Below, in pieces: positions 23,946 through 32,360 of a DNA stretch of 34,861 nt. Under the pieces are notes generated by a model, which saw nothing but the letters and a program-made list of their open reading frames with translations, had not been told where the DNA came from and ran no database searches. The translations under genes were made by a program, and so were the position numbers. The DNA is from Rhodopseudomonas sp. Lineage in GTDB: Bacteria > Pseudomonadota > Alphaproteobacteria > Rhizobiales > Xanthobacteraceae. The first letter of the stretch is position 1, and each line of letters begins with the position of its first letter. Location of the stretch: contig WGNB01000070.1 of assembly GCA_016124795.1 (NCBI GenBank), positions 1 through 34,861 on the forward strand, written 5' to 3'.

Positions 23946-24716
23946 ATGAGGCCACCACTGCCCGGCAGAGACAAATCCAAGGCCCAGACCAAGGCCAAAA
24001 CGAAGGCCAAAACGAAGGCCGGAACCGGGCCGACGCGCCGCCGGACATCGGCGGCCGCGACCGCACGGCCTAAGGCCGTTCCGAGCCGGCCCGGTGCCGC
24101 CGCAACGCCGGTGACCGATGCGATGCCATCGCCGCGCGCCGCCCGCCGCGAGGCCATCCTCGCGGCCGCGCTCGACGAATTTTCCGCTCGCGGTTACGAG
24201 GCCGCCCGCCTCGACGATGTTGCCAAACGGGCCGGGATCGCCAAGGGCACGATCTACCTGTATTTCCGCGACAAGGAGAGCCTGTTTCAGGAACTGGTGC
24301 GGGCAATGCTGGCGCCGCTAATTGTCGGCATCGAGAGGATCGGCGCAGTCGATATGCCGGCCGCCGTCATGGCCGAGCGCTTTGTCGATCTGTTTGTCGG
24401 CGAGGTTTATCAGACCCGTCGCCAAGACGTGATCCGCCTGATGATCGCGGAAGGCCGGCGCTTTCCCCAACTCGCCGAATTCTACTATCGCGAGGTGCTG
24501 TCGCGCATCATCGAGACCGTGCGCGGCGTGCTGACGCGCGCCAGCAAGCGCGGCGAGGTGCCGCAAGCGCTGATCGAGTTTCCGCAACTGATCGCCGCGC
24601 CCGGTCTGATCGCGATTATCTGGAGCGGCCTTTTCGAACGTTTCGAGCCGCTGGATGTTCGCAAGATGATGCTCGCGCATGCCAAGCTGATGTTTGCTCC
24701 CGGGAGAGCGCTATGA
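23946..24716 (+). CDS. TetR/AcrR family transcriptional regulator
   Basis: Likely ligand-responsive repressor of the exporter operon it heads. The helix-turn-helix domain occupies about residues 66-112 (REAILAAALDEFSARGYEAA, then LDDVAKRAGIAKGTIYLYF), with a C-terminal ligand-binding half to residue 256. The first ~60 residues are an unusual Lys/Ala/Arg/Pro-rich tail including four tandem 12-bp units (KAQT/KAKT/KAKT/KAGT). An alternative ATG at 24123 would remove the tail. The 3' end overlaps the membrane-fusion protein gene as ATGA, so regulator and exporter are translated together. The operator is at 23896-23915. The ligand is unknown; exported antimicrobial or aromatic compounds are typical. 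Confidence 0.92.
   Translation: MRPPLPGRDKSKAQTKAKTKAKTKAGTGPTRRRTSAAATARPKAVPSRPGAAATPVTDAMPSPRAARREAILAAALDEFSARGYEAARLDDVAKRAGIAKGTIYLYFRDKESLFQELVRAMLAPLIVGIERIGAVDMPAAVMAERFVDLFVGEVYQTRRQDVIRLMIAEGRRFPQLAEFYYREVLSRIIETVRGVLTRASKRGEVPQALIEFPQLIAAPGLIAIIWSGLFERFEPLDVRKMMLAHAKLMFAPGRAL
23979..24026 (+). repeat. Four 12-bp tandem repeats coding KA(K/Q/G)T
   Basis: Units 23979-23990, 23991-24002, 24003-24014 and 24015-24026 share the pattern AAGGCCxxxACx; the second and third are identical (AAGGCCAAAACG). They encode a basic, histone H1-like tail at the N-terminus of the TetR protein. Such repeats can change copy number by slippage. Confidence 0.75.
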
Positions 24717-25525
24717 CGATGAAGTTTTCAGACTTTTCGCGTTTGCCGGCGGCGCCGGTCTGGGCGGCGCTGTTGCTGGCGGGCCTCGTGCTGGCCGGTT
24801 GCGACAAGCCGGACGACAATCGTCTGCAAGGCTGGGTCGAAGCCGAGACGGTGTTCGTCTCGCCCGATGAGCAGGGCCGGGTCGAGACGCTCAAGGTGCG
24901 CCAGGGCGACACCGTTGGCAAAGGCGATCTGTTGTTCACGCTCGACGACGACCTACAAGCCGCCGATGTCGTGGTCAAGCGCGCGGCGTTGTCGACGGCG
25001 CAATTGGCCTTTTCGCGCGCCGAGGATTTGTTGAAGTCGGCCTCCGGGACGCAAAAGGCACTTGATGATGCGTCGGCCAATTTGCGTCAGGCCCAGGCCA
25101 ATCTCGATTGGTCCAAGACGCGGTTGGCGCGCCGCCGCGCGCTCAGTCCTGACGGCGGTTCAATTCAGGAAGTCTATTTCCGTCCGGGTGAGACCGTGCC
25201 TGCCGGACGTCCGGTGATCGCCTTGCTGCCGCCGAGCAATCTCAAGATCAGGTTCTTCGCGCCCGAGACCGAGCTGGCCGCGATCAAGATTGGCGAGACG
25301 GTGACCGTTTCCTGCGACGCCTGCGCGCCCGGGTTGACCGCCAAGGTCAGCTTTATCGCCCAGAGCGCTGAATATACGCCGCCGGTGATTTATTCGCAGG
25401 AAGAGCGCGCCAAACTTGTGTATCTGATCGAAGCGCGGCCGGACGATCCGTTGAAATTCCGCGTCGGCCAGCCGGTGAGCGTAACGCTCGTCCGGTCGCC
25501 GGCAAGCCAAGAGACGCGGAAATGA
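24713..25525 (+). CDS. HlyD/membrane-fusion lipoprotein of an ABC exporter
   Basis: Periplasmic adaptor (membrane fusion protein) of an ABC efflux system, similar to YbhG/HlyD proteins. The 270-residue product begins with a lipoprotein signal ending in LAGC, with lipidated Cys30 followed by Asp31, the residue that keeps lipoproteins in the inner membrane in enteric bacteria. A first biotinyl-lipoyl-like half follows (VFVSPDEQGRVETLKVRQGD), then a short coiled-coil hairpin (~85-140) and the second lipoyl half with a beta-barrel domain. ATGA overlaps join it to the TetR gene before it and the ATPase gene after it. No outer-membrane TolC-type gene is in the window. Confidence 0.9.
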   Translation: MTMKFSDFSRLPAAPVWAALLLAGLVLAGCDKPDDNRLQGWVEAETVFVSPDEQGRVETLKVRQGDTVGKGDLLFTLDDDLQAADVVVKRAALSTAQLAFSRAEDLLKSASGTQKALDDASANLRQAQANLDWSKTRLARRRALSPDGGSIQEVYFRPGETVPAGRPVIALLPPSNLKIRFFAPETELAAIKIGETVTVSCDACAPGLTAKVSFIAQSAEYTPPVIYSQEERAKLVYLIEARPDDPLKFRVGQPVSVTLVRSPASQETRK

Positions 25526-26472
25526 GTGAGCAGGGCGGCGATCAGGACGTCGTGATCGACGTCCATCATTTGACCAAGAAGTTCGACGGTCGCGCCGTCG
25601 TCCGCGATCTGTCGATGCAGGTCAAACGCGGGATGATCTATGGCTTCCTCGGGCCGAACGGCTCCGGCAAGACCACGACGATCCGTATGTTGTGCGGGCT
25701 GCTGACGCCCGATGAAGGCAGCGGCACCTGTCTTGGCTTCGACATCCGCACGCAAACCAATCAAATCAAGCTCCAGGTCGGCTATATGACCCAACGCTTC
25801 AGTCTGTATCAGGACCTGTCGGTGCGAGAAAATCTCGAATTCGTCGGCCGGGTTTATGGCCTCGCCAAGCCGGCGCAGGCGGCGCGCGCCGCGATCCAGC
25901 GGCTTGGCCTGACGGGCCGCGAGGAGCAGCTTGCCGGCGAATTATCCGGCGGCTGGAAGCAACGTCTGGCGCTCGGCGCCTGCACGCTGCCGGGACCGAA
26001 ACTGTTGTTGCTCGATGAGCCGACCGCCGGTGTCGATCCGAAGGCGCGGCGCGAGTTCTGGAACGAGATCCATGCGCTGGCCGCCGAAGGTCTCACCGTC
26101 CTCGTCTCGACCCATTACATGGACGAAGCCGAGCGCTGTCACGAGATCGCCTACATCGCCTACGGCGATTTGCTGGTGCGTGGTACCGTGGAGCAGGTGA
26201 TCGCGGCATCGCACCTGACGACCTATAACGTGACCGCGACCGATGGCGTCGGCATCAATGCTCTGGCGCAAGAACTGACCGACAAACCGGGCATCGACAT
26301 GGTGGCGCCGTTCGGGACTACGCTGCATGTGTCGGGCCGCGATGCAGCGGCGCTCGATGCCGCGATCGCGCCGTACCGCGCCCGCGCCGATCTCGATTGG
26401 AAACGGTCGGAACCGTCGCTGGAAGATGTGTTCATCGATTTGATGGGCAAGGCGAAGGACAATTTCCAATGA
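25522..26472 (+). CDS. ABC exporter ATP-binding protein
   Basis: ATPase that powers the exporter formed with the following permease. The 316-residue protein has Walker A GPNGSGKT at 44-51, the Q-loop at Q91, signature LSGGW at 141-145 and Walker B LLLLDEP at 161-167. The H-loop lies in STHYMDEAERCHE. A C-terminal region of ~100 residues, typical of drug/antibiotic type ABC exporters (CcmA/YbhF-like), completes it. It has one nucleotide-binding domain, whereas YbhF has two. It overlaps both neighbours by ATGA. The exported substrate is unknown; hydrophobic drugs or toxic metabolites are usual for this group. Confidence 0.94.
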   Translation: MSEQGGDQDVVIDVHHLTKKFDGRAVVRDLSMQVKRGMIYGFLGPNGSGKTTTIRMLCGLLTPDEGSGTCLGFDIRTQTNQIKLQVGYMTQRFSLYQDLSVRENLEFVGRVYGLAKPAQAARAAIQRLGLTGREEQLAGELSGGWKQRLALGACTLPGPKLLLLDEPTAGVDPKARREFWNEIHALAAEGLTVLVSTHYMDEAERCHEIAYIAYGDLLVRGTVEQVIAASHLTTYNVTATDGVGINALAQELTDKPGIDMVAPFGTTLHVSGRDAAALDAAIAPYRARADLDWKRSEPSLEDVFIDLMGKAKDNFQ

Positions 26473-27629
26473 GCCGCCTGCTCCCCACGGCGGCGCCGCG
26501 CCGCATGCCCGGCAGCGGGTTCTGGCGCAAGACCTGGGCGATGCTGATCAAGGAGTTTATCCAGCTCAAGCGTGACCGCGTGTCCTTCGCGATGATCGTG
26601 ATGATCCCGCTGGTCCAGCTATTGTTGTTCGGTTACGCGATCAACACGACGCCGCGCGACCTGCCGACGGCGGTGCTGTTGCAGGAATCGAGCGATGTCG
26701 GACGTTCGATCCTGGCAGCGTTGAAAAATACCCGCTATTTCAAGGTAACTAATCTGGCGCAAAGCGAAGCCGAAGTTGATCGCCTGCTGGCTTCCGGCAA
26801 GGTCTTGTTCGCGGTCGAAATCCCGGCTGGCTTTGAGCGTAAGTTGCGCCGCGGCGAAATGCCGGCCTTGTTGATTTCGGCCGATGCGTCCGACCCGGTC
26901 GCGTCCGGTTCGGCGATGGGCGCGCTTGGCAAACTGGTGCAGACCGCGCTGGTGCATGACCGTGCCGTGCCCGATACGGGCGAAGCGCCTTTCGAGATCC
27001 GCAGCCATGCGCGTTACAATCCGGCCGGCAAGACCGAGTTCAATATCGTGCCGGGCCTCGTCGGCACCATCCTGACGATGACGATGCTGATTTTCACCGC
27101 CCTGTCGGTGACGCGCGAGATCGAGCGCGGGACGATGGAAAATCTGCTGGCCATGCCGATCACGCCGATCGAGATCATGCTGGGCAAGATCATTCCCTAT
27201 GTGCTGGTTGGTTTCATTCAGGCGGCGATGATCGTCGGTATCGGCATTGCGCTGTTCAAGGTGCCGATGCTCGGCAGCGTCGCCTTGCTGGCGGGCCTGA
27301 GCACCCTGTTCATCGCCACCAATCTGTCGATCGGCTATACGTTCTCTACGATCGCGCAGAACCAGCTTCAGGCGATGCAGATGTCGATCATGTACCTGTT
27401 GCCCAACATTCTGCTGTCGGGCTTCCTGTTTCCTTTCGCGGGCATGCCGGTCTGGGCGCAGTGGGTCGGCGATGCCCTGCCGTTGACCTATTACGTGCGG
27501 ATTGTGCGCGCCATCATGCTGAAAGGCGCGGTCGCGTCCGACCTTCATTACGATGCGGCGGCGATGGCGTTGCTGATGCTGGTTGCCATGACCATCGCCG
27601 TGACGCGCTTCCGGCGTACGCTGGATTAA
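26469..27629 (+). CDS. ABC exporter permease (ABC-2 type)
   Basis: Membrane subunit of the exporter, ABC-2 type. With the start at ATG 26469, which overlaps the ATPase stop as ATGA, it has 386 residues. One helix lies near 38-56 (FAMIVMIPLVQLLLFGYAI), followed by a ~120-residue extracytoplasmic domain, then a five-helix C-terminal half. That half contains the conserved FNIVPGLVGTILTMTML segment and the EIERGTMENLLAMPITPIEIMLGK loop. The family usually works as a dimer or with a second permease (YbhS/YbhR); only one is present here. Its stop codon and that of the convergent BcsS gene share the palindrome TTAA. Confidence 0.93.
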   Translation: MSRLLPTAAPRRMPGSGFWRKTWAMLIKEFIQLKRDRVSFAMIVMIPLVQLLLFGYAINTTPRDLPTAVLLQESSDVGRSILAALKNTRYFKVTNLAQSEAEVDRLLASGKVLFAVEIPAGFERKLRRGEMPALLISADASDPVASGSAMGALGKLVQTALVHDRAVPDTGEAPFEIRSHARYNPAGKTEFNIVPGLVGTILTMTMLIFTALSVTREIERGTMENLLAMPITPIEIMLGKIIPYVLVGFIQAAMIVGIGIALFKVPMLGSVALLAGLSTLFIATNLSIGYTFSTIAQNQLQAMQMSIMYLLPNILLSGFLFPFAGMPVWAQWVGDALPLTYYVRIVRAIMLKGAVASDLHYDAAAMALLMLVAMTIAVTRFRRTLD

Positions 27630-28411
27630 TCGCTGATCTTGGTCGAGACGTTGAGGCGTAAATAAGGGCTCGAACGTCCGTCGGTGTCCTGCGCCCAGCC
27701 GAAGCCGGCAGACCATTCGGTGGCGTCGGTCTTCAGGCTGGTGATGTGGCCGCCGATCCGCCATTGCGCGTAGCCGTCGGAGCCGAAATATTGCGTTTCG
27801 GGACCGATATAGAAGCCGTCGCCATTGAGGATGTCGTCGGCGACGCGCATTCCGAAGGCAAGACGCGCCGATGGACTGGCCGCAATCGACGATAGCGATG
27901 CATCGCCAGTAATCAGGGTGAGGGGGCTGGGCTCGTACCATAATTCGCCGCTCATCCGCAGACCGAGCGTGCGGCCACGCAGGTTGTTGCCGGGGTCGTC
28001 CGGCCACAGGCGGTGCACTTGCCATTCGGGGCCAAAGAAGAATTTTATCTCGGCTTGGCCGCGTTTGATGCGGAAGCCCGGCATGGCTTGCAACAGCCAT
28101 TCGGCGCCGACCACTCGTTCGCCGCCGAGGCTGCCGGCGTAATAACGATAGACGCCGCCAGAGGTAAGCAGCTTCAGCATGAAGCCGTCGTCCTCGAAGC
28201 CGCCGGGCGCGAATAGCAAACCGGTGTAGGCGAAGGCGCCATTGCGCCAGATGTCGCGGCCGTTGAAGAAGATGGTGTGCGGTTCATCGTCGTCGGCCTG
28301 GCTGGAGGCGACTGGTAGGCACAACTGGCAGACGGTGAAGGCCGCAGCGATCAGGCTCGCCGCGCGAACGCGCCTTCGGCACATCATCGAGGTCCCCCGC
28401 GCCACTTGCAC
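27626..28411 (-). CDS. bcsS: Cellulose biosynthesis protein BcsS
   Basis: Predicted outer-membrane beta-barrel-like protein of the BcsS family, linked to cellulose or exopolysaccharide production in alphaproteobacteria. The 261-residue precursor begins with a signal peptide (cleavage near SSQA-DDD). The conserved early segment IFFNGRDIWRNGAFAYTGLL follows, then many amphipathic beta strands, ending in a typical terminal strand (YLRLNVSTKI). The start is GTG 28411 with GAGGA 7 bases upstream; ATG 28387 preceded by GGGGGA is equally possible. No bcsA, bcsB or bcsC genes are nearby, so this is an orphan copy. It is convergent with the ABC permease. Confidence 0.8.
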   Translation of the reverse strand: MQVARGTSMMCRRRVRAASLIAAAFTVCQLCLPVASSQADDDEPHTIFFNGRDIWRNGAFAYTGLLFAPGGFEDDGFMLKLLTSGGVYRYYAGSLGGERVVGAEWLLQAMPGFRIKRGQAEIKFFFGPEWQVHRLWPDDPGNNLRGRTLGLRMSGELWYEPSPLTLITGDASLSSIAASPSARLAFGMRVADDILNGDGFYIGPETQYFGSDGYAQWRIGGHITSLKTDATEWSAGFGWAQDTDGRSSPYLRLNVSTKISD

Positions 28412-28502
28412 TGCCCGGTCCTCGCTTACCGGGCTACCAAATACAACTAAAGCGTGCTGTCGGGTTGTTGTCCAGCAACCGCGATATACACGTATAAGTT
28501 GC

Positions 28503-29387
28503 TTAGCCTTGGCTGCGGGTCGGTCGGTGGGTCAGGCGGCGCGGCGGGCCGCCTAGATTGCGGCGGATCATCGCCGAGAAGGCGCTCGGGCTGGCATAGC
28601 CCACTGCGCTGGCGGTCTCGGCTACTGAGGCACCGTCCGAAAGTTGCGCCAGTCCGTCGATGGCGCGCAGACGAGCGCGCCATTCGGCAAAGCTCAGGCC
28701 GGTCTCGTGACGGAATATGCGAGCCAAGGTTCGTCGGCTGGCGCCGGCTTCGACGGCCCAGTGGTCGAGATCGTGATCGAGGCTGGATTTATCGAGCAGG
28801 GCCCGCGCCACCCGCAAGGCGCGTGGGTCGCGCGGCATCGGCACGTCGAGCGGACGCTCGCGCAGTCGGGTCAATTCGGCGAGGATCAGCCGCGCGACCA
28901 GTCCGCCGCGGCCGTCTTCGTCGTAGGCGGCAGGCTCTTCCAGCAGCGTCAGGATCAGTTCGCGCAGCAGGCCGGAAATTTCGACCAGTACGGGCTCGCC
29001 CGGCAGGGCGGCGCAGGCCGCTTCGTCGATATAAATCGTGCGCATCTCGACGTGACTACGCATGGTGACGCTATGCGGCAGTTGTGGGGGCAGCCAGAGG
29101 GCGCGTGCTGGCGGCAGAATCCAGGCGGCGTCGGCGGTCTCCACGCGCATGATGCCTCCCGTTGCGTAAAGCAATTGGCCGCGACGGTGCATATGCAACG
29201 GGATGGTATGGCCGGGCTCCAGCGTGCGGGCGAGCACCGCCACCGGCCGCGGTGCGTCATCGAGGTTGCGCCGGTAGCGCGGGAGTGGTGGTTTTTGCGA
29301 CAAGCGTGGCATGGGGGCTCGTCTTGGTCGTTGGGGAGGCGATGGCCCGTTCGCGACGAAATTCGACCGAACATCGCCAAAAGGCAA
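28503..29387 (-). CDS. AraC family regulator with N-terminal cupin domain
   Basis: Transcription factor likely controlling the divergent MFS transporter gene. Residues ~45-130 form a cupin ligand domain with a His cluster at H60, H65 and H67 (PGHTIPLHMH). Residues ~190-285 hold the two helix-turn-helix motifs of the AraC family (VEAGASRRTLARIF and SVAETASAVGYASPSAFSAM). The start is uncertain: ATG 29387 or ATG 29312 (MPRLSQKPPL), neither with a strong RBS; the shorter form better matches the family. The 105-bp gap to the transporter, or the 180 bp with the later start, would hold the shared control region. Confidence 0.9.
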   Translation of the reverse strand: MPFGDVRSNFVANGPSPPQRPRRAPMPRLSQKPPLPRYRRNLDDAPRPVAVLARTLEPGHTIPLHMHRRGQLLYATGGIMRVETADAAWILPPARALWLPPQLPHSVTMRSHVEMRTIYIDEAACAALPGEPVLVEISGLLRELILTLLEEPAAYDEDGRGGLVARLILAELTRLRERPLDVPMPRDPRALRVARALLDKSSLDHDLDHWAVEAGASRRTLARIFRHETGLSFAEWRARLRAIDGLAQLSDGASVAETASAVGYASPSAFSAMIRRNLGGPPRRLTHRPTRSQG

Positions 29388-29492
29388 GAGCTATGGTGTG
29401 TTCGGGTCCGGGAATCGGCGCCACCCGCCGCGGCACCGGGCCAAACGTCCAATGCCCCCGTATTTGCCTGATTTGACGAGCTTGTCCCTGCC

Positions 29493-30731
29493 ATGAACCC
29501 GACCAGCATTCCCCCGCTCCAGGACGAGGCCGCGCGGCTGCGCTCGATCGCCTTTCTCAATCTGGCGCATGGCCTCGATCATTTCGTGCTGTTGATCTAT
29601 CCGACAGTCGTGATCGGGCTCGAGGTGGTTTACGGGCTGCCCTATAGCGAGTTGATTGCGCTTTCGAGCACCGCCTTTCTCGCCTTCGGCATCTTCTCGC
29701 TGCCGGCCGGCTGGCTCGCCGATCGCTGGAGCCGCCGCAACATGATGGCGGCGTTCTTTTTCGGTTGCGGCGCGTCGCTGATCGCGATTGCGGTCGCGCC
29801 GAACCTGATGGCGCTGACGGCGGCGATGTTCGCGCTCGGTGTTTTCGCGGCGATCTATCATCCGGTCGGCATGGCCATGTTGATCGAGGCTTCGGGCGCC
29901 AAGGGCCGGACGCTGGCGTTCAACGGCGTGTGCGGAAATCTTGGCGTGTCGCTGGCCGCCGGCATCAGCGGCGCGCTGGCCTACTGGATCGACTGGCGGG
30001 CCGCGTTTTACGCACCGGCGGCGGTGCTGATCGCCTCCGGTGTGCTTTACGTCTGGCTGACGCCGGACGACGCGCATCACGCCAAGAGCCGGCAGAAGAA
30101 ACCGGCGGTGCCGCTGTCGCCGAAGGTCATGGCGATGCTATTCAGCCTGTTTCTGGTGATTGCCGTGTCGTCGGGTCTGGTCTTCAACGTCCTGACCATC
30201 GCCTTGCCGAAGATCGTCGACGAGGGCATGGCCAAGGACGTGCCCCTGGTGCTGATCGGCAGCGTGGCGACCGGCGTTTTGATCTGCGGCGCGCTGGCGC
30301 AGCTCAGCGTCGGCCGGTTGGTCGAGTGGGTGTCGCCGCATATCATGTTCGCGATCATCACCGGCATCGGCTTTGTCGGCAATTTGTGGGCGGCCTATGC
30401 CGGCGGCGTCTGGCTGATGATCGCGCTGGCGATCGCGGTCGCGGCGATCTACGGTCAGGTCACGGTCAACGACATGATCCTGGCGCGCTACACTGCCGAC
30501 GCCTGGCGTGGCCGGGTCTATGCCGTACGATATTTCACGTTGTTCATCAGCGCCGGCATCGCGATTGCGATGATTTCGTTGCTGCATAATGCCGGCGGTT
30601 TCGGCATGGTGCTTGGCGCCAATTCGGCCATCGCCTTGTTCATGTTCCTGTCGACGCTTGCGCTGGTGGTGCTGATCGCCAACATCGAAAATCGACACGC
30701 CACCGCGACGGCGGCCCAGCCGGCCGAATAG
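29493..30731 (+). CDS. MFS transporter
   Basis: Twelve-helix transporter of 412 residues from the major facilitator superfamily. The loop between helices 2 and 3 (LPAGWLADRWSRRNMMA) and the helix 4 segment (YHPVGMAMLIEASGAKGRTL) are clear; the latter resembles the YHP motif of the fosmidomycin-resistance type. A basic cytoplasmic loop (AKSRQKKP) near residue 190 separates the two halves. It is divergent from the AraC regulator, a common pairing for an inducible efflux or uptake pump, and convergent with the extradiol dioxygenase (28-bp gap). The substrate is unknown. Confidence 0.9.
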   Translation: MNPTSIPPLQDEAARLRSIAFLNLAHGLDHFVLLIYPTVVIGLEVVYGLPYSELIALSSTAFLAFGIFSLPAGWLADRWSRRNMMAAFFFGCGASLIAIAVAPNLMALTAAMFALGVFAAIYHPVGMAMLIEASGAKGRTLAFNGVCGNLGVSLAAGISGALAYWIDWRAAFYAPAAVLIASGVLYVWLTPDDAHHAKSRQKKPAVPLSPKVMAMLFSLFLVIAVSSGLVFNVLTIALPKIVDEGMAKDVPLVLIGSVATGVLICGALAQLSVGRLVEWVSPHIMFAIITGIGFVGNLWAAYAGGVWLMIALAIAVAAIYGQVTVNDMILARYTADAWRGRVYAVRYFTLFISAGIAIAMISLLHNAGGFGMVLGANSAIALFMFLSTLALVVLIANIENRHATATAAQPAE

Positions 30732-30759
30732 TCGTCCGGCGGACCAGCGGCGTGAACGA

Positions 30760-32064
30760 TCAGCCCGCCGCCTTCGCCGCGTCTTTGTCCCAGGCCAAGG
30801 TCGGGCCGGCATTGCCGGCTACCGAATACAAAGCCCCCGGCGCGTTGCGGGTTTTCTGGAATTGTTCGAGCGTCTCACCGCGCATGGCGGCGTAGATGTG
30901 CAGGTTCGATACGCCGGTGACCGCGCCGAGCTTTTCCAGCATGAAGAAGCTGACGCCGTAACGGATCATCGCCTGCCAGTCGCGCTGGCGGATCATGTCG
31001 CGCTCGACATCGGACAATCCGGCGGCCTCGAAGGCTGTTTCCGGCTCGCTGAGGAAAGCGGCCCGCTTGTCCGGATTGGTCAGGTCGTGCAGGAACGAAT
31101 TGATCCGGAAGCCCTTGACGCTGCGCGCCAGCGTGAACGGATAGGTGCCGGTTAGCGCCTCGGCGCCGGCCAGTTGGTGGCCGATATGGCGGCGATAGTC
31201 GCTTTGAACATCGGCCATCGGCACCACGGCCTGGTTCTCGTAAACCGCGGTGGCGATGCCGGTCATCGACGGCAGGTAATAGCTGCGATGAATGCGCTTG
31301 ATATTGGCCGACAGCGCGCCGCGCATCACCAGCCACATGATCACCTCGGCGCCTTCCATGCCGCCGAGCCGGGCATAGTCGGCCAGCGTCATGCGGGTCA
31401 GGGTTTCGGGGTCGTTCTCGATCAGGTCGAGGAACTGTTCGTCCCAGCCGGTATTGTTGAAGCCGGCGCGTTCGCCGTGCACCTGATGCGACAAGCCGCC
31501 GGTCGCGACCAGCGCGACCCGGAGGTCTTCCGGATAACTTTCGATGGCCTTGCGCAGCGATTGCCCGAGCTTGTAGCAGCGCGCGGCCGACGGGATCGGG
31601 AATTGCAGCACGCCGACTTGCAGCGGCACAATGGCGCCCGGCCATTCCGGCTGATGCGGCCACATCATCGACAGCGGCGAGAAGCAGCCGTGGTCGAGCG
31701 CCTTGCCCTGGAAAAACGCCATATCGAATTCGTCGGCCATCAACGCCGCGCCGATATGCTGCGACAGGCCGGTGTGACCCTTGACCGGCGGCAGATCGCG
31801 TTCGCCGCCGCCTTCGTCGGCGACCTTGTAGCTTTCGCCGACGCCGAGCGCGAAGGCTGAATAATGATCGAAGAAAAACGAGGTGACGTGGTCGTTGTAG
31901 ATAACGAACAACACGTCCGGCTTCTTGGCGGCGAGCCATTGCTGAACGGGCTTGAAGGCCTCGAAGATCGGCTTCCAGACCGGATCGTTCTCCTTGTGCC
32001 GGTCAAAGGCGAAGCCGATGGTTGGCGTATGCGAAGCCGCGACCGCGCCGATGATTGTCGCCAT
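30760..32064 (-). CDS. Fused extradiol dioxygenase, gallate dioxygenase type (LigB-LigA)
   Basis: Ring-cleaving Fe(II) dioxygenase that probably opens gallate (or protocatechuate at 4,5) with O2. The 434-residue product fuses a LigB-type catalytic domain (1-~280) with a LigA-type small domain (~300-410), the layout of gallate dioxygenases DesB and GalA. Iron ligands are H12 (ASHTPT), H59 (NDHVTSFFFDHYSAF) and a glutamate near residue 240 (GGMEGAE); the acid-base His is in GGLSHQVHGE (H193/H196). I chose ATG 32064, 9 bases after GGAGG; the GTG 9 bases upstream touches the RBS. A perfect FNR/FixK-type box lies 60 bp upstream. A fused protocatechuate 4,5-dioxygenase is the main alternative. Confidence 0.9.
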   Translation of the reverse strand: MATIIGAVAASHTPTIGFAFDRHKENDPVWKPIFEAFKPVQQWLAAKKPDVLFVIYNDHVTSFFFDHYSAFALGVGESYKVADEGGGERDLPPVKGHTGLSQHIGAALMADEFDMAFFQGKALDHGCFSPLSMMWPHQPEWPGAIVPLQVGVLQFPIPSAARCYKLGQSLRKAIESYPEDLRVALVATGGLSHQVHGERAGFNNTGWDEQFLDLIENDPETLTRMTLADYARLGGMEGAEVIMWLVMRGALSANIKRIHRSYYLPSMTGIATAVYENQAVVPMADVQSDYRRHIGHQLAGAEALTGTYPFTLARSVKGFRINSFLHDLTNPDKRAAFLSEPETAFEAAGLSDVERDMIRQRDWQAMIRYGVSFFMLEKLGAVTGVSNLHIYAAMRGETLEQFQKTRNAPGALYSVAGNAGPTLAWDKDAAKAAG

Positions 32065-32123
32065 GAGATGCACCCTCCCGCATTTCTTGGCCGAAAGGGT
32101 GGTTGCTTCCGTAACTTTCGGCT

Positions 32124-32137
32124 TTGATCTGTATCAA
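32124..32137. promoter_or_regulatory. FNR/FixK-type box (TTGAT-N4-ATCAA)
   Basis: TTGATCTGTATCAA matches the consensus half-sites of the FNR/FixK/Anr regulators exactly. Its centre is 66 bp upstream of the ATG of the gallate-type dioxygenase (minus strand); a site at -41.5 would put the transcript start about 25 bp before the ATG. No clear -10 box was seen at the matching place, so activation or repression cannot be decided. The rest of the 296-bp gap (32065-32360) shows no gene. Confidence 0.7.
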
Positions 32138-32360
32138 GCGGCGGCGTCTCCCGCGCGCTTTATGCCCGGTTTGTTCTCCTGTTCCGGTCACACGGCTGTC
32201 ACAGGCAGCCGTTATGTCTATTGCAAGTGACGAGGCGCATCGCGTGCGGTGCGGCTCGCCCTGACGGCCACGATGAGATTTTCGGCGACGGCGGATGTAC
32301 CCGCGCCATGTCTCGTTTGTGGTCGTTTTCGTTTGCGCGGCGATTGGCGCGCTGCCGCGC

